From Sphaerisporangium album (GTDB taxonomy: Bacteria; Actinomycetota; Actinomycetes; Streptosporangiales; Streptosporangiaceae), in NCBI RefSeq assembly GCF_003323745.1, contig NZ_QOIL01000028.1, positions 44,411 to 108,410 on the forward strand: 64,000 nucleotides of DNA, given 5' to 3'. The notes below the pieces were generated by a model. That model ran no database searches and had not been told where the DNA came from. It was given only the letters and a program-made list of their open reading frames with translations. Positions 1 through 8,078 of this stretch are shown here, piece after piece. Made by a program: the position numbers and the translations under genes. Each line of letters begins with the position of its first letter. Positions within the stretch are counted from its first letter, which is position 1.

Positions 1-2964
1 CGCGAGGACGCCAACGCCGAGGAGGACTTCGCTCTCGGCGGCTACCGCGACCGCCTGATCGTCGAGCTGGCCCAGAACGCCGCCGACGCCGCCCTGCGCG
101 CCGGCGTCCCCGGCCGTCTCCGGCTCACCCTGCGCGACGGCGTGCTGAGCGCCGCCAACACCGGTGCCCCCCTCGACGCGACCGGCGTCGAGGGCCTGTC
201 CACGCTGCGCGTGTCCGGCAAGCGCGACGAGGCCGGCTCGATCGGCCGGTTCGGCGTGGGCTTCGCGGCCGTCGTCTCCGTCTGTGACGAGCCGCTGATC
301 GCCTCGCGCGCCACCGGGGCCGTCCGCTGGTCGCGGGCCGAGACGACGGAGCTGGTCGCCGCCGAGCCCGCCCTGTCCCGCGAGCTTGCCGGGCGTGACG
401 GCCATGTCCCGCTGCTGCGCCTGCCCTTCGAGGCCGGGCCGGTGGAGGTGCCCGACGGCTACGACACCGTGGTGCGGCTGCCGCTGCGCGACAAGACCGT
501 CGAGCAGGCCGTGCGCCAGATGCTCGCCGAGACCGGCCCTGCGCTGCCGCTCGCCATGCCCGCGCTCGCCGAGATCGAGGTCGAGGCCGACGGCGAGTCC
601 CGCACGATCACCGCCGACGGCTGGCAGGTGGTCGAGGCCTCCGGCGACTTCAGCGCCGAGCAGGTCGCCGAGCTGTTCGCCGACCGTCCCACCGAGGAGC
701 GCGCCCGGCCGTACTGGCTGGTCCGCTGGGCCGTGCCCGACACCCAGGGGCGGCTGCCCAAGGACGTCGCGCCCGTCGTCCACGCGCCCACCCCGAGCGA
801 CGAGCCGCTCGACCTGCCCGCGCTGCTGATCGCCACCTTCCCCCTGGCCACCGACCGGCGGCACGTCGCGTCCGGGCCGCTGACCGACTACCTGGTCGAG
901 CGCGCCGCCGAGACCTACGTCGAGCTGCTCAAGACCCTGCCCAAGACGCCCCGCCTGCTCGATCTCGTGCCCGGCCTGATGGGCAAGGGCGAGCTGGACG
1001 CCGCGATCCGGCGGGCCATCCTGCGCCGCCTGCCGGACACGCCCCTGCTGCCGGCGATCTCCCCGCCCGCCGACGCCGAGCCCGCCGACCGCTCCGGCGA
1101 TCTGTTCGTCGTGAGCGGCCGTGAGGCCTCCGTGGTCGAGGGCCCGGCCGAGTTCCTGGACAGGATCGCCTTCGCCGTGCCCGGCCTGCTGCCCGCCGGC
1201 TGGGCCGGGCGTCACCCCGCGCTCACCACCCTCGGCGTGCGCCGGGTCGAGCTGTCCGACGTGGTCGACATGCTGTCCGGCGACGCGATCGACGACAGGA
1301 CGCCCGCCTGGTGGCATTCGGTGTACGACGTCGTGCCCGCCGACGACCGCGAGGCCCTAGGCGCGCTGCCCGTCCCCCTGGCCGACGGCCGCCTCGTCCG
1401 GGGGCCGCGCGGCACGCTCCTGCTCGGCGACGCCTCCTCTCTCGACGCCTCCCTGCTGGCACCCCTCGGCCTGCGCGTCGTCCATCCGGAGGCCGCGCAC
1501 CCGCTGCTTCTGCGGCTCGGCGCCGCCGAGGCCACCCCGGGCAGCGTCCTGGACGACCCGCTCACCCGCGCCACCGTCTCCGAGTCGCTCGACAGCGCCG
1601 ATCCCGAGCCGGTCGCCCAGGCCATCCTCGCGCTCGTCGAGGCGGCCGGGCTGTCGGCGGGCGAGGCCCCGTGGCTGTCCGCGCTCGCGCTGCGCGGCGC
1701 CGACGGCGAGCTCTACCCCGCGGGCGAGCTGCTGCTCGGCGAGGGCTCGCTGGCCAAGCTCATCGACCAGGACGTCCCGTTCGGCGTCGCCGCCCCCGAC
1801 CTGGTCGAGCGGTACGGCACGCACGTCCTGTCCGCGGCCGGCGTCCTGGACGGCTTCGCCGTGGTCAACGACTCCGACGTGCCGCTCGACCCCGACGAGT
1901 GCGACCACGAGCTCGACGCCGAGGACGAATGGCTGGAGGCCGTGCTCGACCTGCTGCCCGAGACGATCGTCCCGCCGGTGGCGCGTGAGTTCACCGCGGT
2001 CCGCGACCTCGAATACGTCGCCGACTGGCCCTCGGCGCTGGCGCTGCTGTCCCGCCCGCCGCTGCGGGCCGCGCTCCAGCCGCTGCGCGCGCTCGCCGAC
2101 GGGCAGATCGTCGAGGTCCCCTCGTACACCGCGTGGTGGCTGTCGCGCCACCCCGTCCTGGACGGCCGGCGCCCGACCTCCCTGCGCCTGCCCCACGGCG
2201 ACCCGCTGCTGTACGGCCTGTACGGCGACGCGCCCGAGGGCCTGGACACCGGCGCGCTGGCGATGATCGGCGTGCGCACCACCCTCGCCGACCTCCTGGC
2301 CTCGCACGGGGGCCCGGACGAGCTGCTGGACCTGCTGGCCGACCCCTCCCTGGAGGTCGACCGCGCCCAGCTCAGGTCGCTGTGGATCGCCCTGGCCGCC
2401 GTCGAGCCGTCCCGCGTCGCCCCGCCGGCCGCCGTCCGCGCCGTGCTGAACGGCCGCATCATCGTCGCCGACGCCGAGGACGGGCGCCCGCTCGGTGGTA
2501 ACGGCCCGGCCGACGCCGACGTCGAGGGCCTGGTCGCGGCCGGCCCGCCGGTCGTCGTCGAGGCCCCCGACCTGCTCGCGCTCGTCGCCTCCCGCCCGCT
2601 CGTGCTGGCGCCGTTCGACCTCGCCGAGGCCCTCTCGGAGCTGCTCGACGTCCCCGTCGCGGGGGAGGAGGTCGCGGGCGAGGTCACCTCGACCGGCGAG
2701 CAGCGTCCCGTGCCCGTCCAGGTGCGCTCGCTGCTGCCCTCCGCGCCCGCGACGTACGTCGAGCACGCCGAGCTGAGGGTCGACGGCGTGCCGGTGCCGT
2801 GGCGCTTCTACGAGGGGGCCGTCCACGCGACCGGCGTCGAAGGGCTCGCCCGCGGCCTCGCCTGGGCGAGCGGGCAGTGGGGAGACCGGCTCGCCGTCGC
2901 CGCCCTGCTCCGCGACCCGGACGCCGTGCCCCTGCTCCTGGCGGAGGCCGACCTCGACAACTAG
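1..2964 (+). CDS. Sacsin/Hsp90-like GHKL ATP-binding protein, 5' end missing
   Basis: The reading frame is open from the first base, so the true start lies outside the window and about 987 residues are visible. The N-terminal part has GHKL ATPase signatures: an N-box-like ELAQNAADAA with the Mg-binding Asn, then GSIGRFGVGFAAV, which resembles the G2/ATP-lid motif of Hsp90 and sacsin-type domains. The remaining ~850 residues are Leu/Ala/Asp-rich and carry no motif I recognise. Long actinobacterial proteins with a sacsin-like N-terminus are usually annotated as ATP-binding proteins or putative chaperones. The substrate is unknown. The next gene runs on the opposite strand, converging on it. The ATPase fold is secure; the function is not. 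Confidence 0.8.
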   Translation, partial: REDANAEEDFALGGYRDRLIVELAQNAADAALRAGVPGRLRLTLRDGVLSAANTGAPLDATGVEGLSTLRVSGKRDEAGSIGRFGVGFAAVVSVCDEPLIASRATGAVRWSRAETTELVAAEPALSRELAGRDGHVPLLRLPFEAGPVEVPDGYDTVVRLPLRDKTVEQAVRQMLAETGPALPLAMPALAEIEVEADGESRTITADGWQVVEASGDFSAEQVAELFADRPTEERARPYWLVRWAVPDTQGRLPKDVAPVVHAPTPSDEPLDLPALLIATFPLATDRRHVASGPLTDYLVERAAETYVELLKTLPKTPRLLDLVPGLMGKGELDAAIRRAILRRLPDTPLLPAISPPADAEPADRSGDLFVVSGREASVVEGPAEFLDRIAFAVPGLLPAGWAGRHPALTTLGVRRVELSDVVDMLSGDAIDDRTPAWWHSVYDVVPADDREALGALPVPLADGRLVRGPRGTLLLGDASSLDASLLAPLGLRVVHPEAAHPLLLRLGAAEATPGSVLDDPLTRATVSESLDSADPEPVAQAILALVEAAGLSAGEAPWLSALALRGADGELYPAGELLLGEGSLAKLIDQDVPFGVAAPDLVERYGTHVLSAAGVLDGFAVVNDSDVPLDPDECDHELDAEDEWLEAVLDLLPETIVPPVAREFTAVRDLEYVADWPSALALLSRPPLRAALQPLRALADGQIVEVPSYTAWWLSRHPVLDGRRPTSLRLPHGDPLLYGLYGDAPEGLDTGALAMIGVRTTLADLLASHGGPDELLDLLADPSLEVDRAQLRSLWIALAAVEPSRVAPPAAVRAVLNGRIIVADAEDGRPLGGNGPADADVEGLVAAGPPVVVEAPDLLALVASRPLVLAPFDLAEALSELLDVPVAGEEVAGEVTSTGEQRPVPVQVRSLLPSAPATYVEHAELRVDGVPVPWRFYEGAVHATGVEGLARGLAWASGQWGDRLAVAALLRDPDAVPLLLAEADLDN

Positions 2965-3070
2965 CCGATCCGCGGCCTCGCGCACCCGGGGCCGCCGGAC
3001 GCGTCCGGCTCGGAGGTGCGTGCGGATCAGGAGGACGGAGCCCTCGCCGGCAGCGGCGACGGCTTCGACC

Positions 3071-3367
3071 TCACGATCGTCCGCTACCGCCGTCCGATGC
3101 CCGCTCGCTGACGCGCGACGAGCCGTCGCCGGCCGGAGCCTGGGCCCGTGCGGCGGCGCGCCGGTCGCGGCGCCAGACGTAGAACATCCCGAACAGCCCG
3201 AGGCCCACGCCTGCGACGCACGTCCAGATCCACCAGCGATCCTCCGGGGGGATGCCGAGGGCGAGCAGGACGACCAGCGCGACGATCCACAGGCCCGTGC
3301 CCGCGAGAATCGCCGCGATGTCGTTGGTCTCCAACGGGGCGGGATCCGGGGGGCTCGGCTCGTTCAC
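3071..3367 (-). CDS. DUF2530 small membrane protein
   Basis: This encodes about 98 residues from a GTG start at 3367. Longer upstream starts in the same frame would add a Pro/Arg-rich extension that looks non-coding. The pattern PLETNDIAAILAGTGLW, two hydrophobic segments (about residues 13-32 and 43-58) and a basic GMFYVWRRDRR end match the actinobacterial DUF2530 family. Two transmembrane helices are predicted by eye, with a charged cytoplasmic tail. The family's function is unknown. It is divergent from the NCS2 permease gene, and the 150-bp space between them probably holds both promoters. Confidence 0.75.
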   Translation of the reverse strand: MNEPSPPDPAPLETNDIAAILAGTGLWIVALVVLLALGIPPEDRWWIWTCVAGVGLGLFGMFYVWRRDRRAAARAQAPAGDGSSRVSERASDGGSGRS

Positions 3368-3518
3368 GCAGTCCAGCCTAGGCGAGAACCCCCGGCGCGG
3401 TGCGCCCGGGGGCGGCGATCTTCGCACAGGATCCGAACCGCATACAAGTTGGTCTCGAAAGGACTACGAGCAGCTCAGGACTCTTCTCCCCTCTCAGAGG
3501 GCCTGCCACTCTGCCCGC

Positions 3519-4991
3519 GTGAGCGAGATAACTGCCCCCACATCCCATCCGACCGGTGTCGTCGGCCGGCTCGACCGGTACTTCCACATCACCGAGCGGC
3601 GGTCGACGATGAGCCGCGAGATCCGCGGCGGCCTGGCCACCTTCTTCACCATGGCCTACATCGTCGTGCTGAACCCGCTGATCCTCGGTGGGGTCAAGGA
3701 CGCCGACGGCCAGTACCTCGGTGACGGAAGCGCGCCCAACTACGCCCTCATCGCCGCCGCCACCGCCCTGACGGCCGGAGTGCTGACGATCCTCATGGGG
3801 TTCGTCGCCAAGGTGCCGTTCGCCCTGGCGGCCGGCCTGGGCCTGAACGCCTTCGTCGCCTTCGGCATCGCGTCCCACATGTCCTGGGAAGACGCGATGG
3901 GCCTGATCGTGCTGGAGGGCATCGTCATCACGATCCTGGTCCTCACCGGGTTCAGGACGGCGGTCTTCCACGCGATCCCGGCCCAGCTCAAGACGGCGAT
4001 CAGCGTGGGCATCGGCCTGTTCATCGCGCTGATCGGCTTCGTCGACTCCGGATTCGTCCGCAAGGCCGCCGGGACCCCGCTGGAGCTGGGCATCGGGGGC
4101 TCGCTGACGAGCTGGCCCATCTTCGTCTTCGTCGCCGGCCTGCTGATCACCGTCCTGCTGGTGGCCCGCAAGGTCAAGGGCGCGATCCTCCTCGGCATCG
4201 TCGGCACGACGATCCTGGCCATCATCGTCGAGGCCGTCGCCAAGGTCGGGCCGTCGCTCGGCGGCAAGAACCCGCTGGGCTGGAGCCTCGTCGTCCCCAC
4301 GCTGCCCGAGAAGGTCTTCGGCATCCCCGACCTGAGCCTCATCGGGCAGTTCAGCCTGTTCGGGTCGTTCGGCAGGATCAGCGTCGTGCTGGCCGTGCTG
4401 TTCGTGTTCACCCTGCTCATCACCGACTTCTTCGACACGATGGGCACCATCGTGGGCGTCGGGGGGCAGGCGGGGCTGGTCGCGCCGGACGGCACGCTGC
4501 CGCGCACGCGCGAGATCCTCCTGGTCGACTCCATCGCCGCCGCCGCCGGCGGCGCCGCCTCGACCTCCTCCAACACCACCTACATCGAGTCGGCCGCGGG
4601 CGTCGGCGAGGGCGCCCGCACGGGCTTGGCGAGCGTGGTCACCGGCATCCTGTTCCTGCTCGCCGTCTTCCTGTCGCCGCTGGTCAACGTCGTCCCCTAC
4701 GAGGCCGCCGCCCCCGCCCTGGTCGTCGTCGGCTTCCTCATGATGACCGCCATCCGGGAGATCGACTTCACCGACTACGAGATCGCCATCCCCGCGTTCC
4801 TCACCGTCGTCCTGATGCCCTTCACCTACTCCATCTCGAACGGCATCGGCGCGGGCTTCATCACCTACGTCCTCATCAAGGCCGTGAAGGGCAAGACCCG
4901 CGAGGTCCACCCCCTGCTGTGGGTCGTCACCGCCCTCTTCGTCATCTATTTCGCCATCGGCCCCGCCAAGATCCTGCTGGGCCTGAGCTAG
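3519..4991 (+). CDS. NCS2 family purine permease (AzgA-like)
   Basis: This is a 490-residue polytopic membrane protein, probably a proton-coupled uptake system for hypoxanthine, guanine or adenine. It opens with GRLDRYFHITERRSTMSREI, then a run of about a dozen hydrophobic helices. GLATFFTMAYIVVLNPLIL and TDFFDTMGTIVGVGGQAGL are hallmarks of the AzgA/PbuG branch of nucleobase permeases, and ASTSSNTTYIESAAGV is the conserved substrate-site helix. I chose GTG at 3519 because it precedes the conserved amphipathic start; upstream in-frame sequence is unlike coding sequence. Length matches the family. The exact purine cannot be read from the sequence. Confidence 0.92.
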   Translation: MSEITAPTSHPTGVVGRLDRYFHITERRSTMSREIRGGLATFFTMAYIVVLNPLILGGVKDADGQYLGDGSAPNYALIAAATALTAGVLTILMGFVAKVPFALAAGLGLNAFVAFGIASHMSWEDAMGLIVLEGIVITILVLTGFRTAVFHAIPAQLKTAISVGIGLFIALIGFVDSGFVRKAAGTPLELGIGGSLTSWPIFVFVAGLLITVLLVARKVKGAILLGIVGTTILAIIVEAVAKVGPSLGGKNPLGWSLVVPTLPEKVFGIPDLSLIGQFSLFGSFGRISVVLAVLFVFTLLITDFFDTMGTIVGVGGQAGLVAPDGTLPRTREILLVDSIAAAAGGAASTSSNTTYIESAAGVGEGARTGLASVVTGILFLLAVFLSPLVNVVPYEAAAPALVVVGFLMMTAIREIDFTDYEIAIPAFLTVVLMPFTYSISNGIGAGFITYVLIKAVKGKTREVHPLLWVVTALFVIYFAIGPAKILLGLS

Positions 4992-5214
4992 CGCGGGCGG
5001 CCGTTCCGGCGCCTCGCGCGTCTCCGGGGCGGCCGTACTGAGCGACCTGCGTCGCCCCGAAATGGTGCCGGGCCTCGCTCGGGCCTTCGCCACGGTCCCG
5101 GCCGGGGCGGTGGCCGCGATGTCGGTCCCCATCGTGGCGATCAGCCTGTACTGGTTCTTCGACCGCGTTCCTCTGCCGCTCACGACTTGGTGCTCGGGCT
5201 TCGCGGCAGGACGC

Positions 5215-5251
5215 TTGCATTCGGGCCGGGAGTTACTTATAACTGTAGTAA
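5215..5251 (+). promoter_or_regulatory. Promoter and overlapping dyad for the Hsp20 gene
   Basis: TTGCAT (5215-5220) and TATAAC (5238-5243) are separated by exactly 17 bp, a near-consensus housekeeping promoter in very GC-rich DNA. A perfect dyad, TTACT at 5233-5237 and AGTAA at 5247-5251 with 9 bp between, covers the -10 element. A repressor bound there would block the promoter. The obvious candidate is the HspR-like MerR protein encoded just downstream. No intact HAIR element is present; only a CTTGAG half-site occurs at 5272-5277. The 220 bp between the permease stop and this promoter show no supportable gene. Confidence 0.6.
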
Positions 5252-5252
5252 G

Positions 5253-5304
5253 AGGTTTTCGAGGAGGCAGGCTTGAGGAAACCTGCCTGGTTCAGTGGAG
5301 GTGG
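5253..5304 (+). promoter_or_regulatory. Competing hairpins in the Hsp20 5' leader
   Basis: The predicted leader of about 60 nt contains AGGTTT (5253-5258) complementary to AAACCT (5279-5284), and AGGCAGG (5265-5271) complementary to CCTGCCT (5282-5288). The two stems share bases 5282-5284 and so compete. ACCT at 5281-5284 could also pair with AGGT (5299-5302) inside the Shine-Dalgarno sequence GGAGGTGG (5297-5304). This layout could form a temperature-sensitive structure, as in some heat-shock leaders, but that is inference from pairing only. Confidence 0.3.
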
Positions 5305-5310
5305 TGACCG

Positions 5311-5757
5311 ATGTTGCTGACGTCGATCGACCCGTTCATCCAGGAGTTCGACCGGCAGTTCGACAGGTTCGCGCGGCAGGCCCTCGGGACGGGCGAGAAC
5401 GGGGCGCGGGGAGTCATGCCGCTGGACGGCGTCCGGCGCAAGGACGACGTGCTCCTGAAGTTCGATCTCCCCGGCATCGACCCGGACTCCATCGAGGTGA
5501 CCGTCGACCGCGGCGTGCTTTCCGTCAGCGCCTCCCGCGCGGAGGAGTACGGCGAGGACGACCGGCTCTTCGTCCGCGAGCGCCCGATGGGCTCCTTCAC
5601 CCGCCGGGTGTACCTCTCCGAGCACCTCGACAGCGACAAGATCGACGCCGCCTACTCCAACGGCGTGCTGGCCGTGCGCATCCCGGTGATCGAGAAGGCC
5701 AGGCCCCGCAAGGTGGAGATCCACAAGGGCCAGGAGGTCAAGTCCATCAAGGCCTGA
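5311..5757 (+). CDS. Hsp20/alpha-crystallin small heat shock protein
   Basis: This 148-residue protein has the alpha-crystallin domain at about residues 42-140. Features include KDDVLLKFDLPGIDPDSIEV, the GVLSVSASR strand, and the GVLAVRIPV motif that matches the family's conserved A-x-x-x-n-G-v-L signature. The N-terminus (FIQEFDRQFDRFARQAL) is the usual variable oligomerisation arm. It is a holdase chaperone of the cytoplasm. ATG at 5311 is preceded by GGAGGTGG at 6-nt spacing. The gene lies upstream of an HspR-like MerR regulator and ends at a strong hairpin, so the two may be only partly co-transcribed. Confidence 0.95.
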   Translation: MLLTSIDPFIQEFDRQFDRFARQALGTGENGARGVMPLDGVRRKDDVLLKFDLPGIDPDSIEVTVDRGVLSVSASRAEEYGEDDRLFVRERPMGSFTRRVYLSEHLDSDKIDAAYSNGVLAVRIPVIEKARPRKVEIHKGQEVKSIKA

Positions 5758-5783
5758 ACGCCCTGATCCGCACACCGACATCT

Positions 5784-5820
5784 CGACAGGGTGGGTGCCG
5801 CGCCGGCGCCCACCCTGTCG
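5784..5820 (+). terminator. Hairpin after the Hsp20 gene
   Basis: A 16-bp stem (5784-5799 with 5805-5820, one G-U pair) closes a 5-nt loop. It starts 27 nt after the Hsp20 stop and lies 52 nt before the MerR start. There is no U-tract, as is usual for actinobacterial terminators. It may attenuate read-through into the MerR gene. Confidence 0.65.
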
Positions 5821-5871
5821 GGGTTCACACGACACCCAGGAGGTCCGGACGTACCCCCGGAAGGAGCCGAC

Positions 5872-6183
5872 ATGGTCCGACTGCCCTTCGACGACGAGCA
5901 CGCACCCCTGTACTCGGTGGGGCAGGTGGCGGACATGCTCAACGTCGAGCAGGCGTTCCTGCGGCGGCTGGACGAGTACGACGTGGTGCGCCCCGCCCGC
6001 TCGAGCGGAGGCCAGCGCCGGTACAGCCGCCACGAGATCGGTGATGTGCAGGACGCCATCGCGCTCGCCGGCGAGGGCATGACCCTGGTCGCGATCCGCC
6101 GTATCTTCGAACTCCAGCAGCAGGTCCGCGACCTCCAGGCCGAGCTGGCCAGAGAGCGCGCCCTGCGGCGGGATCCCTCGTAG
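5872..6183 (+). CDS. MerR-family regulator, HspR-like
   Basis: This encodes 103 residues with an N-terminal winged-helix MerR domain (YSVGQVADMLNVEQAFLRRL, then the wing motif SGGQRRYSRHEI). It ends in a coiled-coil dimerisation helix (FELQQQVRDLQAELARERAL). The pattern GMTLVAIRRIFELQQQV resembles the HspR repressor of actinobacterial chaperone genes. No Cys-based metal or thiol sensor is present. ATG at 5872 follows AAGGAG at 5861-5866. The position after Hsp20 suggests it represses that promoter. It is shorter than HspR and lacks HspR's usual extended tail, so it may be a paralogue dedicated to Hsp20. Confidence 0.82.
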   Translation: MVRLPFDDEHAPLYSVGQVADMLNVEQAFLRRLDEYDVVRPARSSGGQRRYSRHEIGDVQDAIALAGEGMTLVAIRRIFELQQQVRDLQAELARERALRRDPS

Positions 6184-7332
6184 TCAGCGTTTGACGGCGC
6201 GGAGGACGACGAACTTCGGGTCGCTCGCCGCGACCTCGCAGTTGCCGAAGAGGCGGCGTAGTTTCGCGTGGTACCCGAGGTGGCGGTTGCCGACCACCCA
6301 GAGTTCGCCGCCGCGGCGCAGGGCCGCGCGCGCCCCGTTGAACATGCGCCAGGCCGTCGCGTCGCTCGTCGCGCGGTGGGTGTGGAACGGGGGATTGTTC
6401 AACACGAGGTCGACCGACCCGTTCGGGATGCCCGACATGCCGTCGGTGGTCACGAACTCCGCGGGAGCCTCGACGTTCGCCCGCCACGTGGCCTCGGCGG
6501 AGGCCAGCGCCTGGTAGGACTCGTCCACGAAGACCACCTCGGCGTCGCCGTTGTCCAGCGCGGCGGCCAGCCCGAGGACGCCGTTGCCGCAGCCCAGGTC
6601 CACGACGCGCTCGCGCCCCCGCCGGTGGGGGAGGTTGCGCAGGAAGAAGCGGGTGCCGATGTCGAGGCGGTCGGCGCAGAAGACGCCCGCGTGGCCGACG
6701 ACGGTCCTGCCCGACACCGCTCCGACGTCCTCGGGCAGCCTGTGGCTTCGGGGCCACGGGTTGGGGGGCGGGGTGAGCCCGGGGTCGGGGGAACAGAAGA
6801 CGAGCCGGGCCTTCTTCACCGCCAGGGACGTCCTGGTGGGCCCGAGGATCCTCTCGAACGCCCGCAGCGTCGAGGTGTGGATCTCGGTGACCATTCCCGC
6901 CGCGACGACGACGGTGCCGGCGTGCAGGTGCGGCGCGAGGCGGTGGAGCTGGTCCTCCAGGAGCGCCAGGTTCTTGGGCACCCGGACCAGCAGCACGTCC
7001 ACGCGCTCGGGCGGGGGGTCCTGGGTGGTCAGGAGCCGTACGGCGGCCGCGTCCACGCCGTTGCGCGTCAAGTTCGCCCGGGTCGCCTCCTGGGTGAGGA
7101 ACGAGTCGGTGATCTGCACGGGGTGGTGATCGGCGAGCGCGGTGACGAGCGCGCCCCAGCGGTCGCCCAGCGCTACCACGGTGCCCGACAGGTCCACGGG
7201 GGCGGCGTCGACTCCGCCGAGATGGCGCAGCAGGTATTCGTCGGCGGCGTCCCAGGCGCGGAGCGGGTCGCGAGGGTCCTCGGGGAAACGGGCGAGGTCG
7301 AGCTCACCCCTCGACGTCGTCATCCGGTTCAT
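6184..7332 (-). CDS. Class I methyltransferase, RsmC/RlmG-like (23S/16S guanine-N2)
   Basis: This encodes about 382 residues. The C-terminal half has a Rossmann SAM-binding domain with motif I (VVDLGCGNGVLGLAAAL), an acidic VVFVDES strand and the catalytic-type DLVLNNPPFH (NPPF) motif. Such motifs occur in RsmC/RlmG enzymes that methylate guanine N2 in rRNA. The N-terminal half looks like the degenerate duplicated methyltransferase domain of that family. I chose ATG at 7332; an ATG three codons later at 7323 is equally possible, and upstream extensions are low-complexity. It converges on the MerR gene with no intervening bases. Which rRNA base is modified cannot be told. Confidence 0.85.
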   Translation of the reverse strand: MNRMTTSRGELDLARFPEDPRDPLRAWDAADEYLLRHLGGVDAAPVDLSGTVVALGDRWGALVTALADHHPVQITDSFLTQEATRANLTRNGVDAAAVRLLTTQDPPPERVDVLLVRVPKNLALLEDQLHRLAPHLHAGTVVVAAGMVTEIHTSTLRAFERILGPTRTSLAVKKARLVFCSPDPGLTPPPNPWPRSHRLPEDVGAVSGRTVVGHAGVFCADRLDIGTRFFLRNLPHRRGRERVVDLGCGNGVLGLAAALDNGDAEVVFVDESYQALASAEATWRANVEAPAEFVTTDGMSGIPNGSVDLVLNNPPFHTHRATSDATAWRMFNGARAALRRGGELWVVGNRHLGYHAKLRRLFGNCEVAASDPKFVVLRAVKR

Positions 7333-7561
7333 CGCGCCCCAGGCTAGCGAGTCGCCCGGCGTACCGGGTAACGAGTCGCCTGGCGCGGGTGATCCCGTGA
7401 GCCGGTTACGGCGGGCCGGTGGTCTTTCCGGGCCGGAGCTCCTTCGTGGCCGGAGCTCCCCCGTGCTCCGCCGGGGCGGGCCGAGCACGGGGGGAACTCC
7501 CTGGCCGGCCCCTGGGGGCCGGCCGCCGATCATGGCCGGGCGGGCCGGATCGGACTCCGAA

Positions 7562-7609
7562 GCCTGCGGCGGGCCGCGCACGATGCGGCGTGCCCGGCCC
7601 GCCGCAGGC
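7562..7609 (-). terminator. Terminator of the class IV lanthipeptide operon
   Basis: Perfect 15-bp arms (7562-7576 and 7595-7609) flank an 18-nt loop. The hairpin begins 14 nt beyond the stop codon of the precursor peptide gene read on the minus strand. The space from here to the methyltransferase start at 7332 shows no gene. Confidence 0.75.
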
Positions 7610-7623
7610 CGGTCTCGGGCAGG

Positions 7624-7752
7624 CTATTTGGCGGTCACCTCGGTGACGTACGTCCCGCAGGTGAACAGGGTGGTCGTGGCGGGCGGCTGGAGGCCGCCGG
7701 CCGACGGGTTCTGCTCCGGCAGTCGCTGCAGCGCCTCCACGTCGAAAGTCAA
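7624..7752 (-). CDS. ALQxL-type class IV lanthipeptide precursor (LanA)
   Basis: This 42-residue peptide starts at TTG (7752-7750), preceded by a perfect GGAGGTGA with 7-nt spacing. The TTG overlaps the TGA of the upstream gene (TTGA), so translation is coupled. The leader contains VEALQRLPEQNP, fitting the ALQ-x-L leader of class IV lanthipeptides; compare LPETDP in the venezuelin leader. A GG pair follows. The core region TTTLFTCGTYVTEVT holds several Thr and a single Cys, so at most one (methyl)lanthionine ring could form. It ends the LanL operon just before a terminator. Being short and TTG-initiated, it is easily missed. The cleavage site is not certain. Confidence 0.85.
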   Translation of the reverse strand: MTFDVEALQRLPEQNPSAGGLQPPATTTLFTCGTYVTEVTAK

Positions 7753-8078
7753 GATTTCTCACCTCCTCGCTGGGTCGAGGGGTCCCGCGGCGGGTTCGCC
7801 GGGGAGGTCTGGTGGATGTGGTGGTCGCCCGGCCTCCCGCGCAGCACGATGACCCCGTCGCCCGCCACGGGCACCGCGCGGGTGTGCGAGGTCTCGCCGT
7901 CGGCGAGCCGTTGCCAGGCGCCGCCGGGCAGCCGCCGGATCTCCAGGGCGAGGCGCTCGGAGCCATAGGGGGCCGTCAGGCTGGTCACCGTACGGCCGTC
8001 GGGGGAGGCCTGGTAGGAGGTGCGGAACCGCATGTGCTCCACCGAGGCGGTGGCGGGGGCGAGTTCGGGGGCGTTCAC
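7749..8078 (-). CDS. Small protein of the lanthipeptide operon, function unknown
   Basis: This 109-residue protein sits between LanL and the precursor. Its GTG start (8078) overlaps the LanL stop as GTGA, and its own TGA overlaps the precursor's TTG start, so all three are translationally coupled. It has no membrane segment, signal peptide or Cys. The middle is beta-strand-like with GGAWQRLADGE and VAGDGVIVLRGRPGDHHIH. The His-rich DHHIH patch might bind metal, but that is a guess. Roles such as leader recognition, precursor chaperoning or immunity are possible. I do not recognise a family. Upstream GTG/ATG starts would overlap LanL extensively and are unlikely. Confidence 0.65.
   Translation of the reverse strand: MNAPELAPATASVEHMRFRTSYQASPDGRTVTSLTAPYGSERLALEIRRLPGGAWQRLADGETSHTRAVPVAGDGVIVLRGRPGDHHIHQTSPANPPRDPSTQRGGEKS

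Noticed and set aside
1357-2985. A 542-codon antisense open frame over the sacsin-like gene
   Set aside because: Gly/Gln/Arg-rich shadow frame; the plus strand has the ATPase signatures.
5272-5277. CTTGAG as an HspR (HAIR) site
   Set aside because: Only a half-site; the partner ACTCAAG at 7-bp spacing is absent.
5062-5307. An 81-codon plus-strand frame between the permease and Hsp20 genes
   Set aside because: It runs through the Hsp20 promoter and leader, and no family is recognisable.
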